39,681 bases of DNA from Alphaproteobacteria bacterium (GTDB taxonomy: Bacteria; Pseudomonadota; Alphaproteobacteria; Rickettsiales; Rickettsiaceae): NCBI GenBank assembly GCA_020628955.1, contig JAHDEH010000005.1:1-39681 (forward strand), read 5' to 3'. The position numbers and the translations under genes are program-made. Shown here piece by piece: positions 19,301 to 26,007 of the stretch. A model generated the notes under the pieces. It saw only the letters and a list, made by a program, of their open reading frames with translations. It did no database searches and was not told the origin of the DNA. Within the stretch, counting starts at the first letter, position 1. Every line of letters begins with the position of its first letter.

Positions 19301-19672
19301 GCAAAAAATATTTATTTTATAGAATTAGATAATTACCATAATGGCGATGAAATCAATAACGCTAATATGGAAAAAGCTATTAAGTTATTTAAAATAGCAA
19401 CGCAAATAGAGCAAATAATTAATAAAGTGGAAGGTAATATATGCTCTAGCAATGCAAGTTTTGGAATGCTTCAAAGGGCAACAATATTCTTCAGTGATCA
19501 TTGCAAAAATACTAAGACTAGTACAGAATCTAGTCTAGATAGCCAAGAAGAAACTAATAGTTTATATACTCGCTTTAATAGTGTGGGTAATTTGGTTGAT
19601 ATGAATAATGATTATATACCGGTTAAAAAAATGGATGATAATGATGAATATGAATGCACTGGAGAATTATAA
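16397..19672 (+). CDS. Giant tetratricopeptide-repeat protein, possible host-interaction factor
   Basis: A 1091-aa protein made almost entirely of TPR units from about residue 20 to 900. I can follow more than a dozen. Some are 34-residue units and others are of the longer kinesin-light-chain type of about 42 residues, for example around residues 205-300 (IYNNLGQAHLMLKDYEESKKA, then YYNIGLSFKEQKNYLLASKFL). It has no signal peptide, no membrane segment and no catalytic domain I recognise. The last 60 residues are acidic and probably disordered. The start ATG has a good ribosome site (AAGGGA at 16384-16389, 7 nt spacing). Base composition matches its neighbours. Large TPR proteins in intracellular bacteria are often scaffolds or secreted effectors; secretion here is only an inference. 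It stands alone, flanked by spacers with repeat remnants. Confidence 0.85.
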   Translation: MSKARLKKQKLQKQKLEDEIVYNLSVGRTCTQVNNFYEALRKFQQADQLCEKRYKNKTDSDYLNRKSEIHFSVAFNYFHMKQYGKAENHYIQSIDFVNRIKNPSKEFLLKKANVYNNFGNVYTDTNRQEKAIICLEESKKIKEKIYKQEPHHPELFFLYNNMGLIYNIMQDGKNAVFYLKKARDIGEILSKSSDKSCKEAANIKMMADIYNNLGQAHLMLKDYEESKKAHFSSLKLNTEIYGKEAKEFAILNNYYNIGLSFKEQKNYLLASKFLQKAYDTASVLYKNTSVVTAEINYLLGGSLLQLAKNAEEEKAAHKFLNNSALGYLDLGIDSKNARKYQKALKEFELAKKSKLMELDGEQYHLGIAGIYCNIGMVHYEIRDYDSAKKSYHKACEIYQKIYKDNIYNADIANIHSLYNALYIRTEEYQKAVNHGAIAIGIKREIYKHLPNNLELSFSLLKQGDLYHKIKDIDRAKKYFLEALNGFKQHEDKGTCKQVLSAIYQRLGDAYFDLKDIPKTKEYFAKALSMYPDAILCDTADIHSLIMINAKMGEVCIMDSSYADSNEYLNKAISLAEKYNINNRDIAYAYINLCKLKMNSKDEAVQKEISTAIAKATRISELLDKDDGHYLQSAECHYYKAASYLNNHKSSRAKKEYEKAIELINLAESCDDGLILRADIYIDISSIYMYEREYHKAMEYLKKSKLIKTSLTNIGTEEEIYYNYMHGLIYYKLNNYEKAEEYFCALKICSKLIPLQKGALKIHTAYRYAESLYHLAKIQAFKGLEGSAEKYFYSAIDEYSLLEKDLDAKNSDLNEYEKSKIYKNMGDIYFSINSHELAIKYLKKHFDEAKNLTKSEKLKLHYDIFKANLCAKLYDDAVLSIQAYLKLFSSGNKNNIMILHKEYNNIISDINKYSGKTAFSMIGQYSNSKLTKLANKSLNEEKISELIDVVNNAILKKLDKNMFDALLQTAKNIYFIELDNYHNGDEINNANMEKAIKLFKIATQIEQIINKVEGNICSSNASFGMLQRATIFFSDHCKNTKTSTESSLDSQEETNSLYTRFNSVGNLVDMNNDYIPVKKMDDNDEYECTGEL

Positions 19673-19695
19673 AATCTAGTTTGAGCACTACCTTA

Positions 19696-19745
19696 CAAGA
19701 TTGCCACGTTTCGCGTACACGCTCACTCGGGGGTGGCAATAATCG
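19696..19745. repeat. Intergenic repeat R2, copy 3 (palindromic)
   Basis: ATTGCCAC (19700-19707) and GTGGCAAT (19733-19740) form an 8-bp inverted repeat around TTTCGCGTACACGCTCACTC. The left two thirds are the reverse complement of 9004-9034. It lies between the convergent TPR and glutamine-synthetase-like genes and could serve as a bidirectional hairpin, but no T tract is present. Confidence 0.65.
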
Positions 19746-19766
19746 TCATACGCAGGGAGAAAATAG

Positions 19767-20516
19767 TTAATATATAATTTTTTGTAAATTATATTGCTTG
19801 TCAAATGCGTTGCCATGAATCTTGCCTATTTTCGTTATAAGATGCGGATTTTCAAGACCGAGTATAATTGACTCAAGAATTGCGCGCAGCACTAAATGTG
19901 GGTTTGCATCAGAGCTTGGCAATCTATGCTCTAGCCTCCTGGGATATGCATCAGGAATACGAATTAGAGCGGTTCGATTATTACCGCCCCAACAAATATG
20001 AGTTGGCGCCATAAAATTAGGGTCTAGCCTTGCATAATCTGCTTTATTTTGTAAAAAATAATTTATATAATCTCTGCAATAATGGCATAATATTTGTGCG
20101 TATTTTTCTATATCCTCATTATCATTTTCAAAATTGATATGTATATGCATAGAACTGCCATAATCTTGTGCATGTGGTTTTGGGCTGAAGTTAGCATTCA
20201 TGCCTAATAGCTTTGCGTTTGATATAATTTTTGCGCGCATATTAATTATATTTTGCGCATATTGACTAGCATTTTTATTTGGCTGCAGCTCTATTTCATA
20301 TTGATTTTTGCCTTTTTCTGCTTTTATGCGCAAACCAATTAATTTCTCTAGAGCGTCTATATTTATATCTGTATTGCTATCAAGATAAAACTCTATTTCT
20401 GCTCCAAATATTGACACAAGCCCATAGTTATTTGCTAATTTACGCTCTAAATTTTGTAAAATATTGTCTTTTTGGGCATTATCTGCTATTTTAGTATCAT
20501 TTGTTAATATATGCAC
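19767..20516 (-). CDS. Compact glutamine-synthetase-fold protein (catalytic core only)
   Basis: A 249-aa protein that matches the catalytic barrel of the glutamine synthetase superfamily but has no N-terminal beta-grasp domain. Ordinary GlnA is about 450-470 aa. Landmarks in order: FGAEIEFYL (residues 37-45, metal-binding Glu), QYEIELQPN (72-80), FSPKPHAQDYGSSMHIHIN (110-128, the KP...GSGMHVH block), then ICWGGNNRTALIRIP and RRLEHRLPSSDANPHLVL (193-210, the substrate/ATP Arg and ANPYL block). The catalytic-core residues are conserved, so it looks active, yet the beta-grasp domain that completes the neighbouring active site in GS oligomers is missing. It may ligate glutamate or another amine; the substrate is unknown. 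Its start codon is only 4 bp from that of pgeF on the other strand. Confidence 0.72.
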   Translation of the reverse strand: MHILTNDTKIADNAQKDNILQNLERKLANNYGLVSIFGAEIEFYLDSNTDINIDALEKLIGLRIKAEKGKNQYEIELQPNKNASQYAQNIINMRAKIISNAKLLGMNANFSPKPHAQDYGSSMHIHINFENDNEDIEKYAQILCHYCRDYINYFLQNKADYARLDPNFMAPTHICWGGNNRTALIRIPDAYPRRLEHRLPSSDANPHLVLRAILESIILGLENPHLITKIGKIHGNAFDKQYNLQKIIY

Positions 20517-20520
20517 ATTT

Positions 20521-21255
20521 ATGGAACTCGAATTTATTAAAGATAAAGTTTATTATAAAATATTTGATCTTAACTATAAAGGATCGACAGGAGTTTATTC
20601 GAAAAAAAACAATGTATCTGCTGTAAAAATGGCAGAAATTGACAAAAATATCGCAACTATAAAAAGCGATTACAAAATAAATGACATTTTATTTTTAAAT
20701 CAAGTGCATGGTGCAGATGTTGCTATATCTAATTCAAGCAAGTCTGAGAGCAGACCAGAAGCTGATGCATCCATAACTCATTATCATAACCAAGCGCTAG
20801 CGATTATGACTGCCGATTGCGTACCTGTTTTTTTTGCAAGTGATTGTGGAAATCTTATTGGCGCTGCCCATTGTGGCTGGCGGAGCGCAAAAGCTGGCAT
20901 TATTGGAAAAGTAGCAAAAAATATGCAGGCAAACGGTGCAAGACAAATTAAGGCAATAATTGGCCCTGCTATAGCACAATATTCCTATGAAGTTGATAGT
21001 GAATATTATAATAATTTTGTGAAAGATGATGTAAATAATAGCCAGTTTTTTATAAAATCTAAGAAAAAAGATCATTATATGTTTGATTTACCAACTTTTG
21101 TAGCGAAGCAACTATGTATTGAAGAAATAGAAATCTTTAAACATATCACAGATGATACATACAGTATGCCAGAAAAATATCCAAGCTATCGTAGGTTCAC
21201 TCATAATAACCAGCCTTATTCTCATAATATTCTTTCAACTATAGTAATCAAATAA
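20521..21255 (+). CDS. pgeF: Peptidoglycan editing factor PgeF (YfiH/DUF152 laccase-domain)
   Basis: A zinc-dependent multicopper-oxidase-fold enzyme, known to remove wrongly incorporated residues from peptidoglycan precursors; some members also act on purine nucleosides. The motifs FLNQVHGADV, ITHYHNQALAIMTADCVPV and IGAAHCGWRSAKAGI hold the conserved His and Cys metal ligands; IGPAIAQYSYEV and SYRRFTH complete the family pattern. The ATG at 20521 gives 244 aa, the normal length. The frame is open to 20464, but those 19 codons lie over the divergent gene and encode unrelated residues. It is coupled to ccmC by a TAATG overlap. Confidence 0.9.
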   Translation: MELEFIKDKVYYKIFDLNYKGSTGVYSKKNNVSAVKMAEIDKNIATIKSDYKINDILFLNQVHGADVAISNSSKSESRPEADASITHYHNQALAIMTADCVPVFFASDCGNLIGAAHCGWRSAKAGIIGKVAKNMQANGARQIKAIIGPAIAQYSYEVDSEYYNNFVKDDVNNSQFFIKSKKKDHYMFDLPTFVAKQLCIEEIEIFKHITDDTYSMPEKYPSYRRFTHNNQPYSHNILSTIVIK

Positions 21256-21956
21256 TGTATAAATTCATCACCCCTGGTTTTTTTTACAAGGCAAAAAAAA
21301 TCTTGCTACCCATTATGTATGTATCTTTACCCATCCTACTGGTTACTGGATTATATTTTGCGCATTTTGCATCGCCTCCAGACTACCAGCAAGGTGAAAT
21401 GGTAAGAATTATGTATATACATGTTCCAGCCGCCTGGATGAGCCTTGGCATATATAGCTTTATAGCTGTTTGTAGCTTTTGTTGTTTAGTATGGAAAACA
21501 AGACTTTCTTATATTTTTGCCATTGCATCAGCTCCAATTGGCGCCATGTTTGCGCTTATTACTCTTGTAACAGGAAGCATCTGGGGCAAGCCAATATGGG
21601 GCGTATGGTGGGTCTGGGATGCAAGGCTTACCTCTATGCTTGTTTTATTTTTAAGTTATCTTAGCTATATCATCATTGTGCATAGTGGTAATAATATTTT
21701 GCGCGCAGAAAAACCAGCTTCTGCAATAGCTTTGATTGGCTTTGTAAACGTTCCCATAGTAAAATTTTCTGTAGAAATTTGGCATAGCTTGCACCAGCCA
21801 GCTAGTATTATTAGAAGTGGAGGGCCATCTATTCATAGCTCTATGCTTTGGCCGTTAATGATTATGTTTGCCAGCTTTATAGTTTACTTTATAATAATGC
21901 TGTTAATTAGAGTGGATATACTGATAAAGAAACAAAAATTAAATAATTTGAGTTAG
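21255..21956 (+). CDS. ccmC: Heme exporter/handling protein CcmC
   Basis: An integral membrane protein that delivers heme to CcmE for cytochrome c maturation. The 233-aa protein has about six membrane segments, the tryptophan-rich periplasmic motif GVWWVWDARLTS (residues 116-127) and two flanking periplasmic histidines, in MYIHVPAAW and EIWHSLHQPAS, which hold heme in the family. A 1-bp overlap (TAATG) couples it to pgeF, and fdxA starts 3 nt after its stop. The other ccm genes are not in the window, which fits the dispersed ccm genes of Rickettsiales. Confidence 0.95.
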   Translation: MYKFITPGFFYKAKKILLPIMYVSLPILLVTGLYFAHFASPPDYQQGEMVRIMYIHVPAAWMSLGIYSFIAVCSFCCLVWKTRLSYIFAIASAPIGAMFALITLVTGSIWGKPIWGVWWVWDARLTSMLVLFLSYLSYIIIVHSGNNILRAEKPASAIALIGFVNVPIVKFSVEIWHSLHQPASIIRSGGPSIHSSMLWPLMIMFASFIVYFIIMLLIRVDILIKKQKLNNLS

Positions 21957-21959
21957 AAT

Positions 21960-22277
21960 ATGACTTTTGTAGTTACCGATGAATGTGTAAAATGTAAATA
22001 TACTGACTGCGTTGAGGTTTGCCCTGTTGACTGCTTTCACGAGGGGGAGGATATGCTAGTTATCAACCCAGAAGGCTGCATTGATTGCGGGGTATGCGTT
22101 CCTGAATGCCCTGTTGATGCCATTAGCGAAGAGTCTCCAGATTTAATAAAATGGATTCAGATTAATAAAGAACTGTCTGAAAAATGGCCCGAAATAAAAG
22201 AAAAAAAGCCAGCTCCAAAAGATGCAGATTTTTACGCCAATGAAACTGGAAAATTTGAAAAATATAATGTAAAATAG
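21960..22277 (+). CDS. fdxA: 7Fe ferredoxin (FdxA family)
   Basis: A small soluble electron carrier with one [3Fe-4S] and one [4Fe-4S] cluster. Its cysteine pattern is typical: [17 protein letters not shown] near the N-terminus (residues 9-25) and [17 protein letters not shown] (about 39-55). The 105-aa length and the C-terminal extension after the clusters match the alphaproteobacterial FdxA. It is the last gene of pgeF-ccmC-fdxA; a repeat-rich 400-nt spacer follows. Confidence 0.95.
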   Translation: MTFVVTDECVKCKYTDCVEVCPVDCFHEGEDMLVINPEGCIDCGVCVPECPVDAISEESPDLIKWIQINKELSEKWPEIKEKKPAPKDADFYANETGKFEKYNVK

Positions 22278-22351
22278 TATCAATCATCCACTATAGGTAC
22301 AGCGACAAGACACTTACAAATCTTAGCCAAGACAGCTATTTGTGCATTAAT

Positions 22352-22380
22352 ATCAAAATAATATTGCACATATATGTTCA
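22352..22380 (+). repeat. Left direct repeat flanking the Fic block
   Basis: A 29-nt sequence beginning ATCAAAATAATATTGCACAT that recurs at 23663-23691 in the same orientation with 28 of 29 identities; the first 24 nt are identical. Sequence on either side of the two copies does not match. Confidence 0.85.
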
Positions 22381-22386
22381 GGTAAG

Positions 22387-22498
22387 TTATTGTATATTTA
22401 ATTAAAGTCCTGCGCGAGAGTTGGCTGAGTGAATACTATATTCGGGTAGGTGAGCGAGACAATGAAACAGCATAAACGGAAGTTAAATTTACAATATA
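22387..22498. repeat. Palindromic interspersed repeat R1, copy B
   Basis: A 112-bp copy that matches copy A at 5037-5144 along its whole length, with small gaps. The left 31 nt are nearly identical in the two copies. The right end reads TTAAATTTACAATATA, the inverse of the left end. It lies 6 nt inside the left direct repeat. Confidence 0.85.
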
Positions 22499-22678
22499 AT
22501 ACTATTAATTTGTATAATAAACTTACGTCATGAAACTGTCAGAAGATATAATTAAAAAAAAATTTAAACTCTACACGTGCGAACCGCGCACATAGTAAGA
22601 ATTTTGTTCTCCGAGCACTTACGTCTGCAATACAAAAACCAGTACCCAGGATTAGCAAAGCTAATGAGGGGACTGCCG

Positions 22679-23632
22679 TTAAAGAGGATTAGTCCCTTGT
22701 TCAAGAATATTAAGATACTTTTTATATACATATATTTTATCTCGTTTCTTGCCTGTGATTTCTTCAATAATATTTAGCTTGAGTAGTTGTGTTAAAGATG
22801 TTCTAGCCGTAGGTTTTGATGTGTTTAATTTTTCAGCTAATTTATCCACAGATATTTGCGGTATAAGCTGCAAGCATTTTAAAGTTTCCTGGCAGCTAAA
22901 ACGTTGCCGCCCTAATGTCTCAATTTTGGCATTATCCAGAGCAAATAAATTATTTACCTTATTGATTGTTTCTATCTCTTGCTTGCATGTATATAATATA
23001 CCGTTTAAAAAAAACTCTATCCAAGTTTCCCAGGTACCTTGTTTCCTTGTTTCTTGCAGTAAATTATAATAGAGAGATCTATTTTCTTTAAAGTATAAAC
23101 TTAAATATAAAATAGGTGAGTCTAATAATTTATTTTGTATCAAGAGTAGGGTAATAAGTAACCTTCCCATGCGTCCATTCCCATCTAAAAATGGATGTAT
23201 GGTTTCAAATTGGAGATGCGCGATTGCAGCATTAATTAATACTGAGTTTTGTTTATTATGTAAGAATTTTTCCAAATTAGATAGCGCCTCGTTTAAAATT
23301 TCTATTGGAGGTGGTACAAATAATGCATTACCTGGCCTAGTTCCTCCAATCCAATTTTGTGAATTTCGCAGTTGCCCAGGTAATTTATCAAAGCCAAATG
23401 TTCCAGATAATAATATAGCATGTATTTCTTTTATGAGTCTTAGAGATAAAGGGAATCCATCTTCCATACGTTTGATACCATGCTTCAAGGCTTTTATATA
23501 ATTAGACACTTCTTCTACATCATCTACGGCAACATTTGGCTTTTGTTTTTGTTCGAATAAAATTAAATCAGATAAGGAACTTTGAGTGCCTTCTATTTGG
23601 CTAGAAAGTAGAGCTTCTTTGCGCACATACAT
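22679..23632 (-). CDS. Fic-family AMP transferase, 5'-truncated
   Basis: Fic enzymes usually transfer AMP from ATP to target proteins. The active-site motif is intact: HPFLDGNGRMGR at residues 146-157. The class II inhibitory helix motif S-x-x-x-E-G is present at S10-E14-G15 (SSQIEGTQSS), its Glu normally blocking the second Arg. A C-terminal winged-helix segment (about 245-305, SVDKLAEKLNTSKPTARTSL) is typical of this subfamily. The N-terminus is oddly short: related proteins have roughly 60-90 more residues before YVRKEALLSS. The four codons upstream of the ATG still read AFIY, as expected for the family, and are then cut by an in-frame TAA (about 23642). The gene therefore looks trimmed at its 5' end close to the right direct repeat. 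Without the N-terminal helices it may be unstable or deregulated. Confidence 0.85.
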   Translation of the reverse strand: MYVRKEALLSSQIEGTQSSLSDLILFEQKQKPNVAVDDVEEVSNYIKALKHGIKRMEDGFPLSLRLIKEIHAILLSGTFGFDKLPGQLRNSQNWIGGTRPGNALFVPPPIEILNEALSNLEKFLHNKQNSVLINAAIAHLQFETIHPFLDGNGRMGRLLITLLLIQNKLLDSPILYLSLYFKENRSLYYNLLQETRKQGTWETWIEFFLNGILYTCKQEIETINKVNNLFALDNAKIETLGRQRFSCQETLKCLQLIPQISVDKLAEKLNTSKPTARTSLTQLLKLNIIEEITGKKRDKIYVYKKYLNILEQGTNPL

Positions 23633-23662
23633 ATATAAAAGCTTATTTTATTATTAGTGAAG

Positions 23663-23691
23663 ATCAAAATAATATTGCACATATATTTTCA
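23663..23691 (+). repeat. Right direct repeat flanking the Fic block
   Basis: Second copy of the 29-nt direct repeat at 22352-22380, with one mismatch. It lies about 20 nt outside the point where Fic homology is lost and 33 nt before the mrdA stop codon. The two repeats frame a block of about 1.3 kb. Confidence 0.85.
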
Positions 23692-23723
23692 ATACTTTAA
23701 AGATGCATGATTGCCCTTGTTTT

Positions 23724-25496
23724 TTATGAATATTTTTGCATAATATCTAGCATTATTTTTTTGGCTATTGGCATTGCAGAACTCCCGCCCCCGCCGCCAT
23801 GATCGTAATATACTGTAATAGCATATTTTGGGTCATGATATGGCGCAAAGCCAGAGAATGCAGCATGGTTACGACTTGCCCATGCAACATCTGCTCTGCT
23901 TAAATTATCTTTAGCATTTTTTTTAGAACGCACCTGGGCAGTACTAGTTTTGCCAGCAAGCAGCATATTTGGCTGCCAAATTCTATTTGCATAACCTGTT
24001 CCCCCTGGCTCATTAACTACTTGAAACAGAGCTTCGCTAATTATTTGTAAATGCTCTTGCTGTATTTCGGCATTAATATATGAATTTTTCTGGCCCGATG
24101 CCAAAGAAGGAGTAAATAGCTTACCTTTGCTTGCAATCACCGCCATCATTCTGGTAATTTGTAGCGGCGTGCATAGATTATAGCCCTGCCCTATGGCCAT
24201 ATTGAGAGTGTCGCCAATTGTCCATTTTCGCTTATATCGTTTATATTTCCATTCTGGAGATGGATTTATACCTTTTACTTCTCCAGGTAAATCAATGCCA
24301 CTTATATCGCCAAACCCTAGTTTTTTTGCCATATTGGAAATATTTTCAGCTCCTACTTTTCTAGCAATCCAGTACATATAGCTGTTACATGACTTCTTTA
24401 ATGCATCTGTCATATTAATTGGGCCATGCCCTGAATGTCTCCAACATCTGAAATATCTCCCTCCGAGCATTGGTTTGCCAGTACAATTTATTTTTTGTTT
24501 TGGATCAATACCATATTCAAGAGCAGCAAGAACTGTAACTATTTTAAAAACCGAACCTGGAGGATAAGGGCTTTTGGTTATTTTATCAATCAACGGATTA
24601 TATGGATTATTAATCAATTCACGCCAATATTTATTAGATAATTTATTGAATTCGTTAGGGTTATAGCCAGGTGCTGAAGAGTATAAAACAACATCTCCAT
24701 TTGTGCAATCCATAACAACAGCACTGCACCCCCTTTCATCTAGATATTCAAGTGATTTCTTTTGTAATTCAAGATCTATATTTAATTTTAATTTATTGCC
24801 TGTTACACTAGATTTTTTTTCAATTTCTCTTACATGCCGGCCGCGGGAATTTACCTCTGTTTTTTTATATCCAAATTCACCTTGTAAAATATTTTCATGT
24901 TGGCGTTCAACACCGTTTTTACCAACTTTAAAATTATTGTCATATACATGTTTTTCTTTTGAGCTAGACTTGCCCATATAGCCTATCAAATGTGCTACTG
25001 CCTCTCCTTCTGGATAATATCTTTCAAAACCTGTTTCTATAAATGAAGATTTTAAATTAGCTTTTCCTTCTTCTATAGATGCAACTTGACTCCACTCCAT
25101 TTGATTTATTATTAATACAGGAATTCTATAACCACCACGAGCTACTCTTTTTGTTATTTCTTGCACTTGCTCTTGGTCTAGATCTAAAATATTAATTATT
25201 GTCTCTATTTCAGATTTATAGGAATATTTTGTACTTTTATCTAGCATTAAGTTAAAACAGATTTTATTTTGTGCAACTATGTTATTATTTCTGTCCAAAA
25301 TAGTGCCGCGTTTTGGGGTGAGAGGAATAATCTTTATCCTATTTTTATCGGATAGAGTTTTATATTCATCTTTCTTGATGAATTGCATATAAAACATCCT
25401 ACATGATAAAATAAACAATAAACCTAATTTGCCTGCGCCAATTACGAATGTTCTTCTAGTAATATTCTGATTGGTTTTAATGTTTCTATTGCGCAT
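23724..25496 (-). CDS. mrdA: Penicillin-binding protein 2 (elongation transpeptidase)
   Basis: The transpeptidase of the rod-elongation complex, working with RodA. The 590-aa protein has one N-terminal membrane helix (about 18-38), the PBP dimer domain (TPKRGTILDRNN) and a transpeptidase domain with S315-V-F-K318 in SPYPPGSVFKIVT and S369-C-N371 in KKSCNSYMYW. The third motif reads K516-T-S-T instead of the usual KTGT. The C-terminus GHAAFSGFAPYHDPKYAITVYYDHGGGG-like region is typical of PBP2. It overlaps mreD by 11 bp and is the last gene of a kinase-rodA-mreD-mrdA set. Confidence 0.95.
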   Translation of the reverse strand: MRNRNIKTNQNITRRTFVIGAGKLGLLFILSCRMFYMQFIKKDEYKTLSDKNRIKIIPLTPKRGTILDRNNNIVAQNKICFNLMLDKSTKYSYKSEIETIINILDLDQEQVQEITKRVARGGYRIPVLIINQMEWSQVASIEEGKANLKSSFIETGFERYYPEGEAVAHLIGYMGKSSSKEKHVYDNNFKVGKNGVERQHENILQGEFGYKKTEVNSRGRHVREIEKKSSVTGNKLKLNIDLELQKKSLEYLDERGCSAVVMDCTNGDVVLYSSAPGYNPNEFNKLSNKYWRELINNPYNPLIDKITKSPYPPGSVFKIVTVLAALEYGIDPKQKINCTGKPMLGGRYFRCWRHSGHGPINMTDALKKSCNSYMYWIARKVGAENISNMAKKLGFGDISGIDLPGEVKGINPSPEWKYKRYKRKWTIGDTLNMAIGQGYNLCTPLQITRMMAVIASKGKLFTPSLASGQKNSYINAEIQQEHLQIISEALFQVVNEPGGTGYANRIWQPNMLLAGKTSTAQVRSKKNAKDNLSRADVAWASRNHAAFSGFAPYHDPKYAITVYYDHGGGGGSSAMPIAKKIMLDIMQKYS

Positions 25497-26004
25497 TATT
25501 CCTTAAGTTTTTTAGTGGTTTATCTATCAAAGCAAAAATTAATGGATATGATAAAATAGTTGTTAAAATATAAAATAGCACACTTTCTATCTCTATATAA
25601 TGACGGCTATATATAGTTACAATTATATACCTTGAAATTATAACATTAAAGCAATATGGAATAAATAGCATTATATTTATTGTATATTTTTTTATCAAGA
25701 ACCATTGCCTTAAATAATTTATAAAACCTTGAGATAAAATTAATATAAGAGAGTTAGTGCCAAGTGGCATTGAATATAATTTATCGAAAAAGAATCCAAC
25801 TATAAACAAATGCCAATATTTTACTCTGTATTTATTGCTAATAAAGTATAGAACCCCTAGATCAATGGCTGGAAAAATTTCGCTGTAATATATATATTTT
25901 GTTAATTCAAAAGGGGATACAAAAATTAGTATTAAATATAAATATATCAAAACCATCAATATAATAGATTTTATTTTGTTTATTATGTATTTTAATATTT
26001 TCAT
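25486..26004 (-). CDS. mreD: Rod shape-determining protein MreD
   Basis: A small polytopic membrane protein (172 aa, about five segments) of the elongasome. Sequence conservation in MreD is low. The call rests on the hydrophobic pattern, the motif GFFFDKLYSMPLGTNSLILIL near the middle (the family's conserved GLxxDxxxxxPLGxxxL block) and its place between rodA and mrdA. It starts 3 nt after the rodA stop and overlaps mrdA by 11 bp. mreB and mreC are not in the window. Confidence 0.85.
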   Translation of the reverse strand: MKILKYIINKIKSIILMVLIYLYLILIFVSPFELTKYIYYSEIFPAIDLGVLYFISNKYRVKYWHLFIVGFFFDKLYSMPLGTNSLILILSQGFINYLRQWFLIKKYTINIMLFIPYCFNVIISRYIIVTIYSRHYIEIESVLFYILTTILSYPLIFALIDKPLKNLRNNAQ

Positions 26005-26007
26005 TAT

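Larger units (their letters stand above)
22278..22678. other. Gene-free spacer with direct repeat, R1 copy B and hairpins
   Basis: I find no supportable gene in this 401-nt stretch. It holds, in order, the left 29-nt direct repeat (22352-22380), the full R1 copy B (22387-22498), an A-rich segment and then a 120-nt part (22560-22678) that is more GC-rich. The last part contains the hairpins GTGCG-AACCG-CGCAC (about 22578-22592) and ATTAGC-AAA-GCTAAT (about 22653-22667). The GC-rich part may be the relic of another repeat or mobile element; it has no good coding frame. Confidence 0.6.

Noticed and set aside
20464-20520. Longer pgeF start
   Set aside because: It would overlap the divergent GS-like gene and add unrelated residues; the ATG at 20521 gives a normal family length.
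22577-22777. 66-aa plus-strand ORF beside fic
   Set aside because: It spans hairpins and the fic 3' end in antisense and shows no recognisable domain.
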